A DNA stretch of 64,000 nucleotides from Archangium gephyra (lineage in GTDB: Bacteria; Myxococcota; Myxococcia; Myxococcales; Myxococcaceae). Where the stretch lies: contig QFQP01000034.1 of assembly GCA_003243425.1 (NCBI GenBank), positions 14,822 through 78,821 on the forward strand. Reading direction: 5' to 3'. This document shows, piece after piece, positions 44,592-51,360 of this stretch (positions are counted from its first letter, which is position 1; every line of letters begins with the position of its first letter). The position numbers and the translations under genes are program-made. Below the pieces are notes generated by a model. The model was given only the letters and a program-made list of their open reading frames with translations. It was not told where the DNA came from and ran no database searches.

Positions 44592-44710
44592 CGTTGCTCC
44601 ATCGAGGGAAGGAACTGATCGCGCGGCGTTCAGAGGGAGGACCCGAACGCCGCGCGACCCCACCGCAGGCACAATGCCCGCGGCGGCTACAAGACCGTCC
44701 ACCGCGCGCC

Positions 44711-44722
44711 GGGGGGGGGGGG
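44711..44722. repeat. 12-base G homopolymer
   Basis: Twelve consecutive G in the gap between the genes starting at 44591 and ending at 44793. Such tracts are rare in bacteria and prone to slippage. It lies in the presumed leader of the DUF6884-like gene. Confidence 0.85.
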
Positions 44723-44792
44723 AAGCGCGCGATGTGACGGGAGGCCCCAAGACGCGAGCTGCTGGGGGGATGGCGGGGCCTCGTACAAAGGT

Positions 44793-45008
44793 TCAGGCGG
44801 CAGAGAGCAGCTGCTCGGCGCCGAGCTCTGCGGTCACCTGCTGCTCAAGCTGTGTCGTCTCTTCCGGCATGCAACTCGCGCAGCCCGAATCACCACCGCG
44901 GAAGACGAAGAGCGCGGCGACGTGACCGCAACGACACGGGCCAGGCGGGTCGCAGAGAACGCCGCGACCATCGGGCCGGAGCGTGAGCTTGTACTGAACG
45001 GCGCTCAC
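44793..45008 (-). CDS. small zinc-ribbon-like protein
   Basis: 71 residues from GTG 45008, which overlaps the upstream gene's stop. Cysteines are arranged as CDPPGPCRCGH then GCASC, consistent with one zinc site. No family is recognised. Part of the leftward small-protein operon. Confidence 0.6.
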   Translation of the reverse strand: MSAVQYKLTLRPDGRGVLCDPPGPCRCGHVAALFVFRGGDSGCASCMPEETTQLEQQVTAELGAEQLLSAA

Positions 45009-45277
45009 TTGACCGCCGCCTCGAGCTTGTCGAGCCACGCCTGGGCGACCTTCTTCTGCGTGCTGCGAAGAATCTCCTCGGGGTCCTGACCGAGCAGGCG
45101 CGCCATCTTCCGGAAGCGCACCATCACGTCGTCACGAGTTGCCGAGCCGCTGGAGCCCGCACGAACCGACGCCGGGGCGTCAGGCGACAGACAGCCCGAC
45201 GAGCATTGCCCGCTGACGTTGATGGCGCGGAGGGTTTTCGAGCAGCCAGGTCGGCTGCAGGTCTTCAGATTCGGCAT
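45005..45277 (-). CDS. small Cys-rich phage protein
   Basis: 90 residues. The N-terminus KTCSRPGCSKTLRAINVSGQCSSGC resembles a treble-clef-type zinc motif. A helical segment follows (DDVMVRFRKMARLLGQDPEEILRSTQKKVAQAWLDKLEAAV). Possibly a nucleic acid-binding protein; function unknown. It overlaps the gene at 44793 by 4 bases. Confidence 0.6.
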   Translation of the reverse strand: MPNLKTCSRPGCSKTLRAINVSGQCSSGCLSPDAPASVRAGSSGSATRDDVMVRFRKMARLLGQDPEEILRSTQKKVAQAWLDKLEAAVK

Positions 45278-45280
45278 CGG

Positions 45281-45619
45281 TTACTCCGGTGTGAGGTTGG
45301 ACCGCAGGGAGGCCGCCGCGGCGCGATCGAGCGCGTCACGTCGGGTGAAGTTCGTGGCGCCCGCTGGGGCTTCGCGCGTGAAGCTCGTGGAGCCGTGACG
45401 GTGCGGAAGCGCGTGCCCGGCGGGCAATGCGCACTGGCGCCCGGTATCGGCGTTGATCACTTTGCAGCTGCCGCGGAAGGTGTTCGTCGGAGCGCGGAGC
45501 GCTTCCGGCATCGGGGTCAGCGCAGGGTGCCGGAGACCGAGCGGGTTCTCAGGTGAAGGCTTCGCACTCGAGGGCGAAGGCGCGAGCTCGCTGGCGAGCA
45601 GTCGGTCGAAGAGGCTCAC
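45281..45619 (-). CDS. small hypothetical phage protein
   Basis: 112 residues, GTG start. A Pro/Ser-rich N-terminal half, then FRGSCKVINADTGRQCALPAGHALPHRHGSTSF, a Cys/His cluster that may bind zinc. No recognised family. It begins the tight lower part of the leftward operon. Confidence 0.55.
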   Translation of the reverse strand: MSLFDRLLASELAPSPSSAKPSPENPLGLRHPALTPMPEALRAPTNTFRGSCKVINADTGRQCALPAGHALPHRHGSTSFTREAPAGATNFTRRDALDRAAAASLRSNLTPE

Positions 45620-45675
45620 GCGCTCCTCGCGTTTCTGCGTTGACGGAGCGCGGCGTGCGTCGTCTCATTCCAGAC

Positions 45676-46089
45676 ATGCACAAGCTCTCGTCGGTGTTGG
45701 TGGTGTCGTTGATTGCGTTGTCTGTCTTCGCGGCTTGCGGCCCGCGTGAGCCGTACGTCCCTCAGCCGCGCGAGATGACTGCGCGAATCGAGAACGACTA
45801 CGCGGAGAGCCTTTTCTCGCTCACCGTTCGCGTTGGTGGAGATGACGCGGGCGTCGTTCTCTTCACTGACGAACGAATCGCCGCGAACCGCAGCGCAACG
45901 GCGACGTTCCAAGCGACCACCGGCGACGAAGTGACGTTCGATTTCTCTGCGGTCAGCCTGGGGAGAGTGCAGCGCTTCCCGAACATCACGATGACGCCCG
46001 TGCCCGAAAGACAGGACACGATGGAGATCACCTACGACTTCGACCTCGCGACGGCCGACTTCGTCATCTATCGAAAATGGTCGTACTGA
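45676..46089 (+). CDS. prophage-encoded lipoprotein (moron candidate)
   Basis: 137 residues from ATG 45676. Signal sequence with lipobox VFAAC at residue 21, followed by a beta-rich mature domain (MTARIENDYAESLFSLTVRV, ATATFQATTGDEVTFDFSAV). It is oriented against the surrounding leftward operon, a typical layout for lysogen-expressed cargo. It could alter the host surface, for example superinfection exclusion; that is inferred. Confidence 0.7.
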   Translation: MHKLSSVLVVSLIALSVFAACGPREPYVPQPREMTARIENDYAESLFSLTVRVGGDDAGVVLFTDERIAANRSATATFQATTGDEVTFDFSAVSLGRVQRFPNITMTPVPERQDTMEITYDFDLATADFVIYRKWSY

Positions 46090-46121
46090 CGACGCGGGCC
46101 ACGGAAGACGTTCGCGGGTGA

Positions 46122-46433
46122 TCACGTCATCACCTCGGCGTCTTTCACAGCCTGCCTCAGCGCGTGATGCAGGGAGCACGCTTCGTCCCACGCCGCTCGC
46201 CACTCAGTGGGCGGCGTATGGCCATCGAGCATCGTGAACAGCCCGCCGCGTCGGTCGACGATGATTGTGAACGAGTGACTTGAATCGCCGCCAGGCAGCT
46301 GGAACCACCGGCTGACGTGAAGGTCGCCCGCGCCCGACCACAACACCGTGAGCTGTCGCGCGTTCGCTACTTTCGCGGCCGCGAGTTGCACAGCCGTTGC
46401 CTTCGTCGGCTGAGTTGCGTCTCGCCGGCTCAT
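46122..46433 (-). CDS. small hypothetical phage protein
   Basis: 103 residues, ATG overlapping the upstream 43-residue frame's stop. Beta-rich middle (SHSFTIIVDRRGGLFTMLDGHTPP) then a helix (EWRAAWDEACSLHHALRQAVKD). No recognised family. Confidence 0.55.
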   Translation of the reverse strand: MSRRDATQPTKATAVQLAAAKVANARQLTVLWSGAGDLHVSRWFQLPGGDSSHSFTIIVDRRGGLFTMLDGHTPPTEWRAAWDEACSLHHALRQAVKDAEVMT

Positions 46434-46561
46434 CGACCGCCCGCCTTCGAGATAGCGGCATCGAGCAACGCGAACGCTGCGTCAGCGGCGACGGCGCGCG
46501 CTTCGTCTTCCGCGTAGCCGGTGCTCTCGGCGATCTCGCGAATGTCTTCACAACGTGACAA
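46430..46561 (-). CDS. 43-residue acidic helical protein
   Basis: TTG start overlapping the end of the gene at 46548, and its TGA overlaps the next gene's ATG (ATGA). Reads LSRCEDIREIAESTGYAEDE then an Ala-rich helix to KAGGR. Codon third positions are G/C-rich and the couplings on both sides support coding. Function unknown. Confidence 0.5.
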   Translation of the reverse strand: MSRCEDIREIAESTGYAEDEARAVAADAAFALLDAAISKAGGR

Positions 46562-46925
46562 GCGCGTACCCACGATTCGCCTTCAGCGCGGCGAGCAGCT
46601 CACTCGAGAGCTCAACGGCCGCGTCGCGAGAGTCCATGGCGACGCCGAGCGCATCGAGAAACAGCTCCGCGTGAGTACCGAGTTGGTGCGCCAACACGTC
46701 GTGCTCGAGCAGCAGCCCTCGAACCATGCGACGAAGTTCGGTGTCGCTCGCCGACGGCGGTCCAGAGCCCAGCCAGGCACGAGCAGAAGCCACCGGCGAG
46801 TTGCTCAATTCGCGGCAGCCGGCGCACACGTCTATCGTCTCGGCATCTGCGCGGGCCGCAGAAGCGCTGAAGCTGCGCCTCCGACACCTCGAGCAGACGC
46901 CGACAATCAGCGTCTCTTCGTTCAT
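46548..46925 (-). CDS. zinc-ribbon phage protein, first gene of the leftward operon
   Basis: 125 residues. VCSRCRRRSF and VCAGCREL form a CxxC-x(n)-CxxC zinc ribbon, followed by a helical region (ELRRMVRGLLLEHDVLAHQL, AAVELSSELLAALKANRGYALV). It is the first gene transcribed leftward from the divergent control region, which is where phage repressors or early regulators often lie, but no HTH is visible. Confidence 0.6.
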   Translation of the reverse strand: MNEETLIVGVCSRCRRRSFSASAARADAETIDVCAGCRELSNSPVASARAWLGSGPPSASDTELRRMVRGLLLEHDVLAHQLGTHAELFLDALGVAMDSRDAAVELSSELLAALKANRGYALVTL

Positions 46926-47027
46926 GGTTCCCCGCTCGACCTCTGTTTCCAGCTCTCGACTTCAGCCTTGGAGGCTGACTCGCCACCGCGTCGCCCGACT
47001 CGCCCGTCTACACAGCACTTCACGGTA

Positions 47028-47082
47028 GACTAAATAGTTCACTTCATGATTGACGGTCAAGTCGATTGTGAACTAAACAGTC
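47028..47082. promoter_or_regulatory. symmetric divergent promoter/operator region
   Basis: Centred on 47055. Outer arms GACTAAATAGTTCAC (47028-47042) and GTGAACTAAACAGTC (47068-47082) are inverted with three mismatches. In the centre is the perfect palindrome TTGACGGTCAA (47050-47060), which gives back-to-back -35 boxes. Leftward: TTGACC, 18-base spacer, TATTTA. Rightward: TTGACG, 18-base spacer, TAAACA (weak). It separates the two divergent operons and is the best candidate for the lysogeny switch. Confidence 0.65.
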
Positions 47083-47086
47083 GACC

Positions 47087-47428
47087 ATGGAATTGACCGC
47101 CAGTGACCCTTCGTCTACGCCGGTCTCGATGGCCAAGAAGAATGGACCGCCGCGCACGAAACTCCCGGGAGGGATGTCGGCGCCGATCCACTTGGTCGAG
47201 GCGCTGAACCTTGTCGTTGCGTTGAAGACCGAGGCTTACGAGGTCATGGGCTCAACGACGAAGGTGTCGCCGTCGGACGTGATCGCCGACGCGCTCGACG
47301 CATGGCTGCGGAACTGGGTGAGCCAACACGGCGCTCTTCCGTACTCCGAAGGTGAACGCGCGGACTACGTTCGCAAGCTCGCCGGAACGCTGCGACAAGA
47401 GCTGCGCTCCGAACTCTCCGACAGCTGA
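47087..47428 (+). CDS. small protein at the divergent switch (possible regulator)
   Basis: 113 residues from ATG 47087, or 99 from ATG 47129. If the rightward promoter is as proposed, the first start would give an almost leaderless transcript. Basic N-terminus (MAKKNGPPRTKLPGG), then APIHLVEALNLVVALKTEAYEVMGSTTKVSPSDVIADALDAWLRNW, which could be an RHH-like or helical DNA-binding unit. Its position makes it a repressor candidate; no family is secure. Confidence 0.55.
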   Translation: MELTASDPSSTPVSMAKKNGPPRTKLPGGMSAPIHLVEALNLVVALKTEAYEVMGSTTKVSPSDVIADALDAWLRNWVSQHGALPYSEGERADYVRKLAGTLRQELRSELSDS

Positions 47429-47509
47429 TCCGCTGACACGCAGCCTTCGCGTGCTCACGGACAGTGGTTCGCGCGCACACGTTCTTCACCCGTAGTGCCC
47501 GGAGGCCTC

Positions 47510-48214
47510 ATGGCCAGCAACCGCTTCACGCGTGCAGTTCACCTGAAGATGCTCCCGCGCGAGATGGCGCGACTTCTCGAAGCGTCAATCGTCTGCGTCT
47601 CGGACGACCTCGACCGCTACGTGCTTCATCACGTGTACTTCGAAGCCGACGGCGGCAAGTCCCGCCTCATCAGCACCGACGGCCACATGCTGAGCGTCAT
47701 CACCGGTCCCGAATCGGAGCTGGAGATCGTCGAGCCGCTCTGCCTGCACAGCGAAATCGTGAAGAAGCTCGTCGCGGGGTTGAAGCGCTTCCCACGAGGG
47801 GTCAAGGAGCTCGCGGAGCTCAGCATCGACGTTGCCGACAAGACGGTGCGTTGTCGCGTCGTCGTGCGCGACTCGTTGCACTCGATGGAGTGGACCGCTG
47901 AGCGCATGCCCGGAGACGGCGAGTTTCCCGAATGGCGCCGTCTCCTGCCCTACTTCATGGAACGCGCCACGCTGAATGAGAGCGTCGTGAATCCGGTGCT
48001 GCTCGCGCGAATGGCGCGCATCGCGCGTTCGCTCGGCACTTCCCAGGTGCGGCTCACGCCGGCAGCTGCCGCCGACAAGGCGCTGCGCTGGTGCGGCGAC
48101 GCGAAGGCCATCGGGGTCGAAGGTCAGTGGAAGTGGTTCGTCGGCGTGATGCCGATGAGCGAAGGCACTGAACACACGCCGACGATCCACGTGGTGCTCC
48201 CGGAGGTGGCGTGA
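47510..48214 (+). CDS. DNA polymerase sliding-clamp-like (DnaN-like) protein
   Basis: 234 residues from ATG 47510 with GGAGG upstream. The segments VYFEADGGKSRLISTDGHMLSVI (like the beta-clamp SVYLEAxDGxLRLVATDGHRLA) and EFPEWRRLLP (like the clamp FPDYxRVIP) suggest a diverged or shortened beta clamp (normal length ~370). LTPAAAADKALRWCGDAKAI may be the last domain. It could compete for or supply replication clamps. The call is based on motif resemblance. Confidence 0.6.
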   Translation: MASNRFTRAVHLKMLPREMARLLEASIVCVSDDLDRYVLHHVYFEADGGKSRLISTDGHMLSVITGPESELEIVEPLCLHSEIVKKLVAGLKRFPRGVKELAELSIDVADKTVRCRVVVRDSLHSMEWTAERMPGDGEFPEWRRLLPYFMERATLNESVVNPVLLARMARIARSLGTSQVRLTPAAAADKALRWCGDAKAIGVEGQWKWFVGVMPMSEGTEHTPTIHVVLPEVA

Positions 48215-48957
48215 TGGCCGGACTCGGAACACTCACCATCGCTGCCGATCCGGAGTTGGTTGAACTGCTCAAGAGATTCTATCGCGACGCTGAGACCATC
48301 AAGGAATCGCTCGGACAGCCTTCGTCAAGCGCCAACCGTTTCAAGCCCGACATGAAGACGCTGCGCGATGCCTTCGCGAAGATGCACGACCGCGCGATGG
48401 GCGACGACAGCATCGTCTACATGAGCATCCCGCCCCGACCCGAAGTCGACGCGGACCTGTTGCTTCACGCCGCGCTCGACGAGCTCGACGCCGCGCGAAA
48501 GCGCCTCGCGGTGCTCGAAGGCATCACTCCCGAGCTGGCGTCAGCGACTTCGGAGGGCGAATTGCCGCGGTATTCCGTCCGCTGGAACGGCCCCCAGCTG
48601 CCGCTCGCAGTCCCCATGCCCGACGGCTACTGGACACCGTGGCATCTCGCCGATGAGGCCCGGGTCTCGAGCCTGAAGGAATTCGGCCGGTACCTCGCCG
48701 CGCTGGTCCGTGACAACGCATCGCCTCGCACGACCGATGACGAGCTCGACGCGATGGTCGACGAAGCGTTGACCGCCCACGGAGAAGCGAAGTGGCTCGA
48801 GGGAACCGCGCGGCGCTGCCAGTCGTGCAGCCGATGCTGGGACGTTCCGTGCGGTGGGTGCCAGGCCGGCGGCATCTGCGACGCGCACTGCCACTGCGAT
48901 GAGTCGTCCGCAGGCCGCCCCAGTGACGAAGACGAAGACGAAGAGGTGAGCGAGTGA
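48211..48957 (+). CDS. hypothetical protein with Cys-rich tail
   Basis: Up to 248 residues (GTG 48211 or ATG 48214). Charged helical body (DAARKRLAVLEGITPELA), then near residue 200 a cluster CQSCSRCWDVPCGGCQAGGICDAHCHC with nine cysteines and an acidic tail (DEDEDEE). The cysteine spacing suggests two zinc or iron-sulfur sites. It overlaps the clamp-like gene's stop. Function unknown. Confidence 0.6.
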   Translation: MMAGLGTLTIAADPELVELLKRFYRDAETIKESLGQPSSSANRFKPDMKTLRDAFAKMHDRAMGDDSIVYMSIPPRPEVDADLLLHAALDELDAARKRLAVLEGITPELASATSEGELPRYSVRWNGPQLPLAVPMPDGYWTPWHLADEARVSSLKEFGRYLAALVRDNASPRTTDDELDAMVDEALTAHGEAKWLEGTARRCQSCSRCWDVPCGGCQAGGICDAHCHCDESSAGRPSDEDEDEEVSE

Positions 48958-49376
48958 GCGCGTTCAAGAAGCGCCTCGATGCCGTCGGGAAGAAGCTCGA
49001 CGTTTCGGCCGTCGACCCGCGGAAGCTGAAGCCCCCGTTCAAGACGGAGATCTGCCTGCAGCGCGTGCTGGTGGTCGACGACGGTGACGGGCTCGGCGGC
49101 GTCATCAACGGCGTGGTGCACTGCGAGCTCGCGCCGGCAGTCGTGGGTGGCTTCGAGGCGCTCCGGATCATGCTGGCCGCTGGCGACCTCATGCGCGACT
49201 GGCTCGCCGAGAGCGACGGCGCGCGGCTCGGTTCACTCGCCGGCGAGATGCGCGAAGCACTTCAGCGCATCAACGAGCTCGCGGACTCCGTGACCGCGGC
49301 GAAGAAGCTCGCCACCGCCGAGCACGACGCCTTTCACCACGCAGAAGCGAAAGCGAAGAAGGGAGCGGTTCATTGA
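48954..49376 (+). CDS. hypothetical phage protein
   Basis: 140 residues, GTG start overlapping the upstream stop. Basic N-terminus, a central alpha/beta part (TEICLQRVLVVDDGDGLGGV) and a long helix (LAGEMREALQRINELADSVTAAKKLATAEHDAFHHAEAKAKK). No recognised family. Confidence 0.55.
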   Translation: MSAFKKRLDAVGKKLDVSAVDPRKLKPPFKTEICLQRVLVVDDGDGLGGVINGVVHCELAPAVVGGFEALRIMLAAGDLMRDWLAESDGARLGSLAGEMREALQRINELADSVTAAKKLATAEHDAFHHAEAKAKKGAVH

Positions 49377-49603
49377 ACGACAACATCGAGGTCACCGAGA
49401 CGTCTGTAGCTCCGGCACCCGAGAGCGCGACGATGGACGTGGAAGAGGCCGCCCGGTTCATCGGCATCAGCGTGAGCTGGCTCTACCGGCACTGGCGCCA
49501 GGTGCCGCACATCAAGCTCGGTCGACGTGTGCGTTTCACCCGCGATGGGCTGCAGGCGTGGTTCAAGCAGCAGGAGCGCGTGAACGCTGAGGCGGCGCGC
49601 TGA
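49373..49603 (+). CDS. excisionase-type HTH protein
   Basis: 76 residues, TTG start overlapping the previous stop. ATMDVEEAARFIGISVSWLYRHWRQVPHIKLGRRVRFTRDGLQAWF is the HTH_17 / excisionase-family winged-helix pattern, with KLGRRVRF as the wing. Directly upstream of and coupled to the integrase (shared base 49603). Its likely role is to direct prophage excision. Confidence 0.85.
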   Translation: MNDNIEVTETSVAPAPESATMDVEEAARFIGISVSWLYRHWRQVPHIKLGRRVRFTRDGLQAWFKQQERVNAEAAR

Positions 49604-50829
49604 TGGGCTGGGTCTTCAAACGCGGGAAGACGTGGCACATCGGGTGGCGCGACGCTGCCGGCGTTCAGCGCCGCAAGGCCACGCCGGCGAGAACATCCGC
49701 TGAAGCCCGGGCGCTCGTCGCGGAGCTCGAGGCACAGGCCTCTCGCGTTGCCCTTGGGCTCGAGGCGCCGCCGGTGAAGAGTCGCGAGACGCTCCAGCAG
49801 CTCTGTGAGTGGTGGCTGAACGAGCGCTGCCCGGAACCTTCGCGCGAGAACGAGCGCGCCCGCCTCGTTCGCCACGTCTTCCGGCACGAGCTCGGCGAGA
49901 CGCCGCTGTCGTTGCTCACCGCCGACGCCATCGAGGCCCGGTTCGAAGCCGCCGAGAAGAGCGGAGGGCCGGACGGCCGCCGGCTGAAGCCAGCGACCAT
50001 CAACAGGCTGCGCACGACGCTGCACAGCGTGTTCGCGGCCGCGAGCCAACCGCCCAGGCGTTGGAGCGGTGCGAACCCCGTCGCTGCGACCCGCATTCGC
50101 GACGTGGAGCGCTTTCACGCGGTGACGTTGGCCCCCGAGCAGATCGCCGCGGTGCTGCCGCTGGTGCCTGACGCCTGGCGCGGCGTGATGGCTGTCGGCG
50201 CGTACATGGCTCTCCGGAGGGGCGAGATCTTCGCCTTGAAGAAGAGCGACTACGACAGGAAGCGCCAGCAACTCCGGGTGGCCGCAAGCCATCAGCGGAA
50301 CACGACGAAGGGCGGCCGCATCGACGTGCTTCCAGTCCCTCGCATCGTGCAGCCGTACCTCGAGCAGGCGGCGCGAGCGAAGAGCCTCTGGCTGTTCCCG
50401 AACTCGAAGGGCCAGCAGCGCACGAAGGAGTCGGACCCTCACCTCGTGCTGCGCACCGCGGTGCGCGCGGCGGGTGTGGTCGAACGGTGGGAGTCCTGGT
50501 GCCGCCGCTGCAAGGCGAAGCATCGCCGCACGCCGGTGCTCGTCACCGACAAGAAGCCGGCGCCAGCGAGCTGCTCGACCTGCGGAATGAAGCTCTGGGT
50601 GCGCGGGGTGCCGCCGCACATCCGCTTCCACGACCTCCGGCACTCCACCGCGACCAGCCTGTTGCGCGCCGGGGTGCCGCTGCAGCACGTGCAGCGCATC
50701 ATGCGCCACGCCAGCATTCAGACCACGGTGGGCATCTACGGGCACATGGTGACCGAGGACCTCCGCGGCAGCCTCGACGAGACCTTCAGCCCTTCATCAC
50801 CTTCAGTTGCACCCCGTCGCCCCGTCTAA
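49603..50829 (+). CDS. tyrosine integrase with inserted zinc knuckle
   Basis: 408 residues. The N-terminal arm-binding type region (GKTWHIGWRDAAGVQRRKAT) and SAM-like core-binding domain are followed by the catalytic domain: R205 (MALRRGE), H343-x-x-R346 (HDLRH), H369 (MRHAS) and Y379 (GIYGH). Between about 299 and 330 there is an insertion with CRRC (C300, C303) and CSTC (C324, C327), placed before the HxxR strand, consistent with a zinc site. It catalyses integration between attP and tRNA-Val attB. It sits 110 bases from attR, the standard position. Confidence 0.95.
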   Translation: MGWVFKRGKTWHIGWRDAAGVQRRKATPARTSAEARALVAELEAQASRVALGLEAPPVKSRETLQQLCEWWLNERCPEPSRENERARLVRHVFRHELGETPLSLLTADAIEARFEAAEKSGGPDGRRLKPATINRLRTTLHSVFAAASQPPRRWSGANPVAATRIRDVERFHAVTLAPEQIAAVLPLVPDAWRGVMAVGAYMALRRGEIFALKKSDYDRKRQQLRVAASHQRNTTKGGRIDVLPVPRIVQPYLEQAARAKSLWLFPNSKGQQRTKESDPHLVLRTAVRAAGVVERWESWCRRCKAKHRRTPVLVTDKKPAPASCSTCGMKLWVRGVPPHIRFHDLRHSTATSLLRAGVPLQHVQRIMRHASIQTTVGIYGHMVTEDLRGSLDETFSPSSPSVAPRRPV

Positions 50830-50898
50830 CGCACAAACAACGCACGCCAGAGGGACCAGCCGATGAACTCGACGCAGCGAGTCGAACCCCAGAAACAG

Positions 50899-50925
50899 AA
50901 AAACCCCTTGGTTTCCCAAGGGGTT
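50899..50925 (-). terminator. phage-supplied terminator for tRNA-Val
   Basis: AACCCCTTGG and CCAAGGGGTT (50902-50911, 50916-50925) form a perfect 10-bp stem with a 4-base loop. On the minus strand it is followed by TTT CTG TTTCT. It lies 19 bases beyond the tRNA 3' end. It may also terminate the integrase transcript. Confidence 0.8.
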
Positions 50926-50938
50926 CTCCGTTCTTCAA

Positions 50939-50985
50939 CTCTGTGGGCACACCAGGTTTCGAACCTGGGACCCCCGCCGTGTGAA
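50939..50985. repeat. attR core (within tRNA-Val)
   Basis: Identical to 13039-13085. Here the chromosomal 5' half of tRNA-Val continues to 51015, so attR restores a complete tRNA gene using phage-carried 3' sequence. Confidence 0.93.
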
Positions 50986-51015
50986 GGCGATGCTCTACCG
51001 CTGAGCTATGTGCCC
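50944..51015 (-). tRNA. tRNA-Val (anticodon CAC)
   Basis: A 72-nt cloverleaf. Acceptor GGGCACA/TGTGCCC, discriminator A. D arm GCTC...GAGC. Anticodon stem TCGCC/GGCGG with loop TTCACAC, giving CAC (reads GTG). T arm CCAGGTTCGAAACCTGG. CCA is not encoded. It is the integration site; the 3' part from 50985 downward is phage-derived. Confidence 0.95.
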
Positions 51016-51087
51016 AGAGCGGCGCGCTAAGTGCCACGCGCCGATTGGTGCGTCAAGGACGAAGCACGCACTCCGCACCTGACCCGT

Positions 51088-51357
51088 TCACAATCTCGAG
51101 ATCTTCCCGTCGAGCGAGCGCACGCGCTTCTGAAGCGCCGACAGTTGCTTGCCGATCTCCTTGAAGTCCTGGCGCGTCGCGAAGTTGAGCTGGTTCAACA
51201 CCACGCGCTGGGTGGAATCGATCGTCTTCTTGGCCTGCTGCGCCTTCCCCATCACCTCCACCACCTTCTGGGCGCGCTTTTCGTCGGCGAAGATCTTCTC
51301 CATCGCTTTCTGCGACAGCTGCATCGAGTACTGCTTCAGCGTGCTGGTGATGCCCAT
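51088..51357 (-). CDS. small helical protein, partner of the SCP2-like gene
   Basis: 89 residues. Lys/Gln/Ala-rich helices (KQYSMQLSQKAMEKIFADEKRAQKVVEVMGKAQQAKKTID and TRQDFKEIGKQLSALQKRVRSLDGKISRL), likely coiled-coil. Starts 3 bases after the SCP2-like gene ends, so it is co-transcribed. Composition is phasin-like, but I do not assign a function. Confidence 0.65.
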   Translation of the reverse strand: MGITSTLKQYSMQLSQKAMEKIFADEKRAQKVVEVMGKAQQAKKTIDSTQRVVLNQLNFATRQDFKEIGKQLSALQKRVRSLDGKISRL

Positions 51358-51360
51358 GGT

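Larger units (their letters stand above)
13039..50985. mobile_element. temperate HK97-like siphovirus prophage integrated in tRNA-Val
   Basis: A 37,947-bp element bounded by identical 47-bp repeats. It contains a complete module set: replication candidates, TerS/TerL, HK97-type portal, protease and capsid, head-tail connectors, tail tube, frameshifted tail chaperone, tape measure, tail hub, lysis genes, divergent control region, excisionase and tyrosine integrase. A tape-measure gene, a tail-tube gene and no sheath gene indicate a long flexible non-contractile tail. No structural gene is visibly broken; the only degenerate unit is a pseudogene in the cargo block. The tape measure (903 codons) predicts a tail on the order of 130 nm by the usual ~0.15 nm per residue rule. 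Confidence 0.95.

Noticed and set aside
44741..44782. Inverted repeat GAGGCCCC / GGGGCCTC as a terminator in the leftward operon
   Set aside because: The 26-base loop and lack of a T-run make a terminator unlikely.
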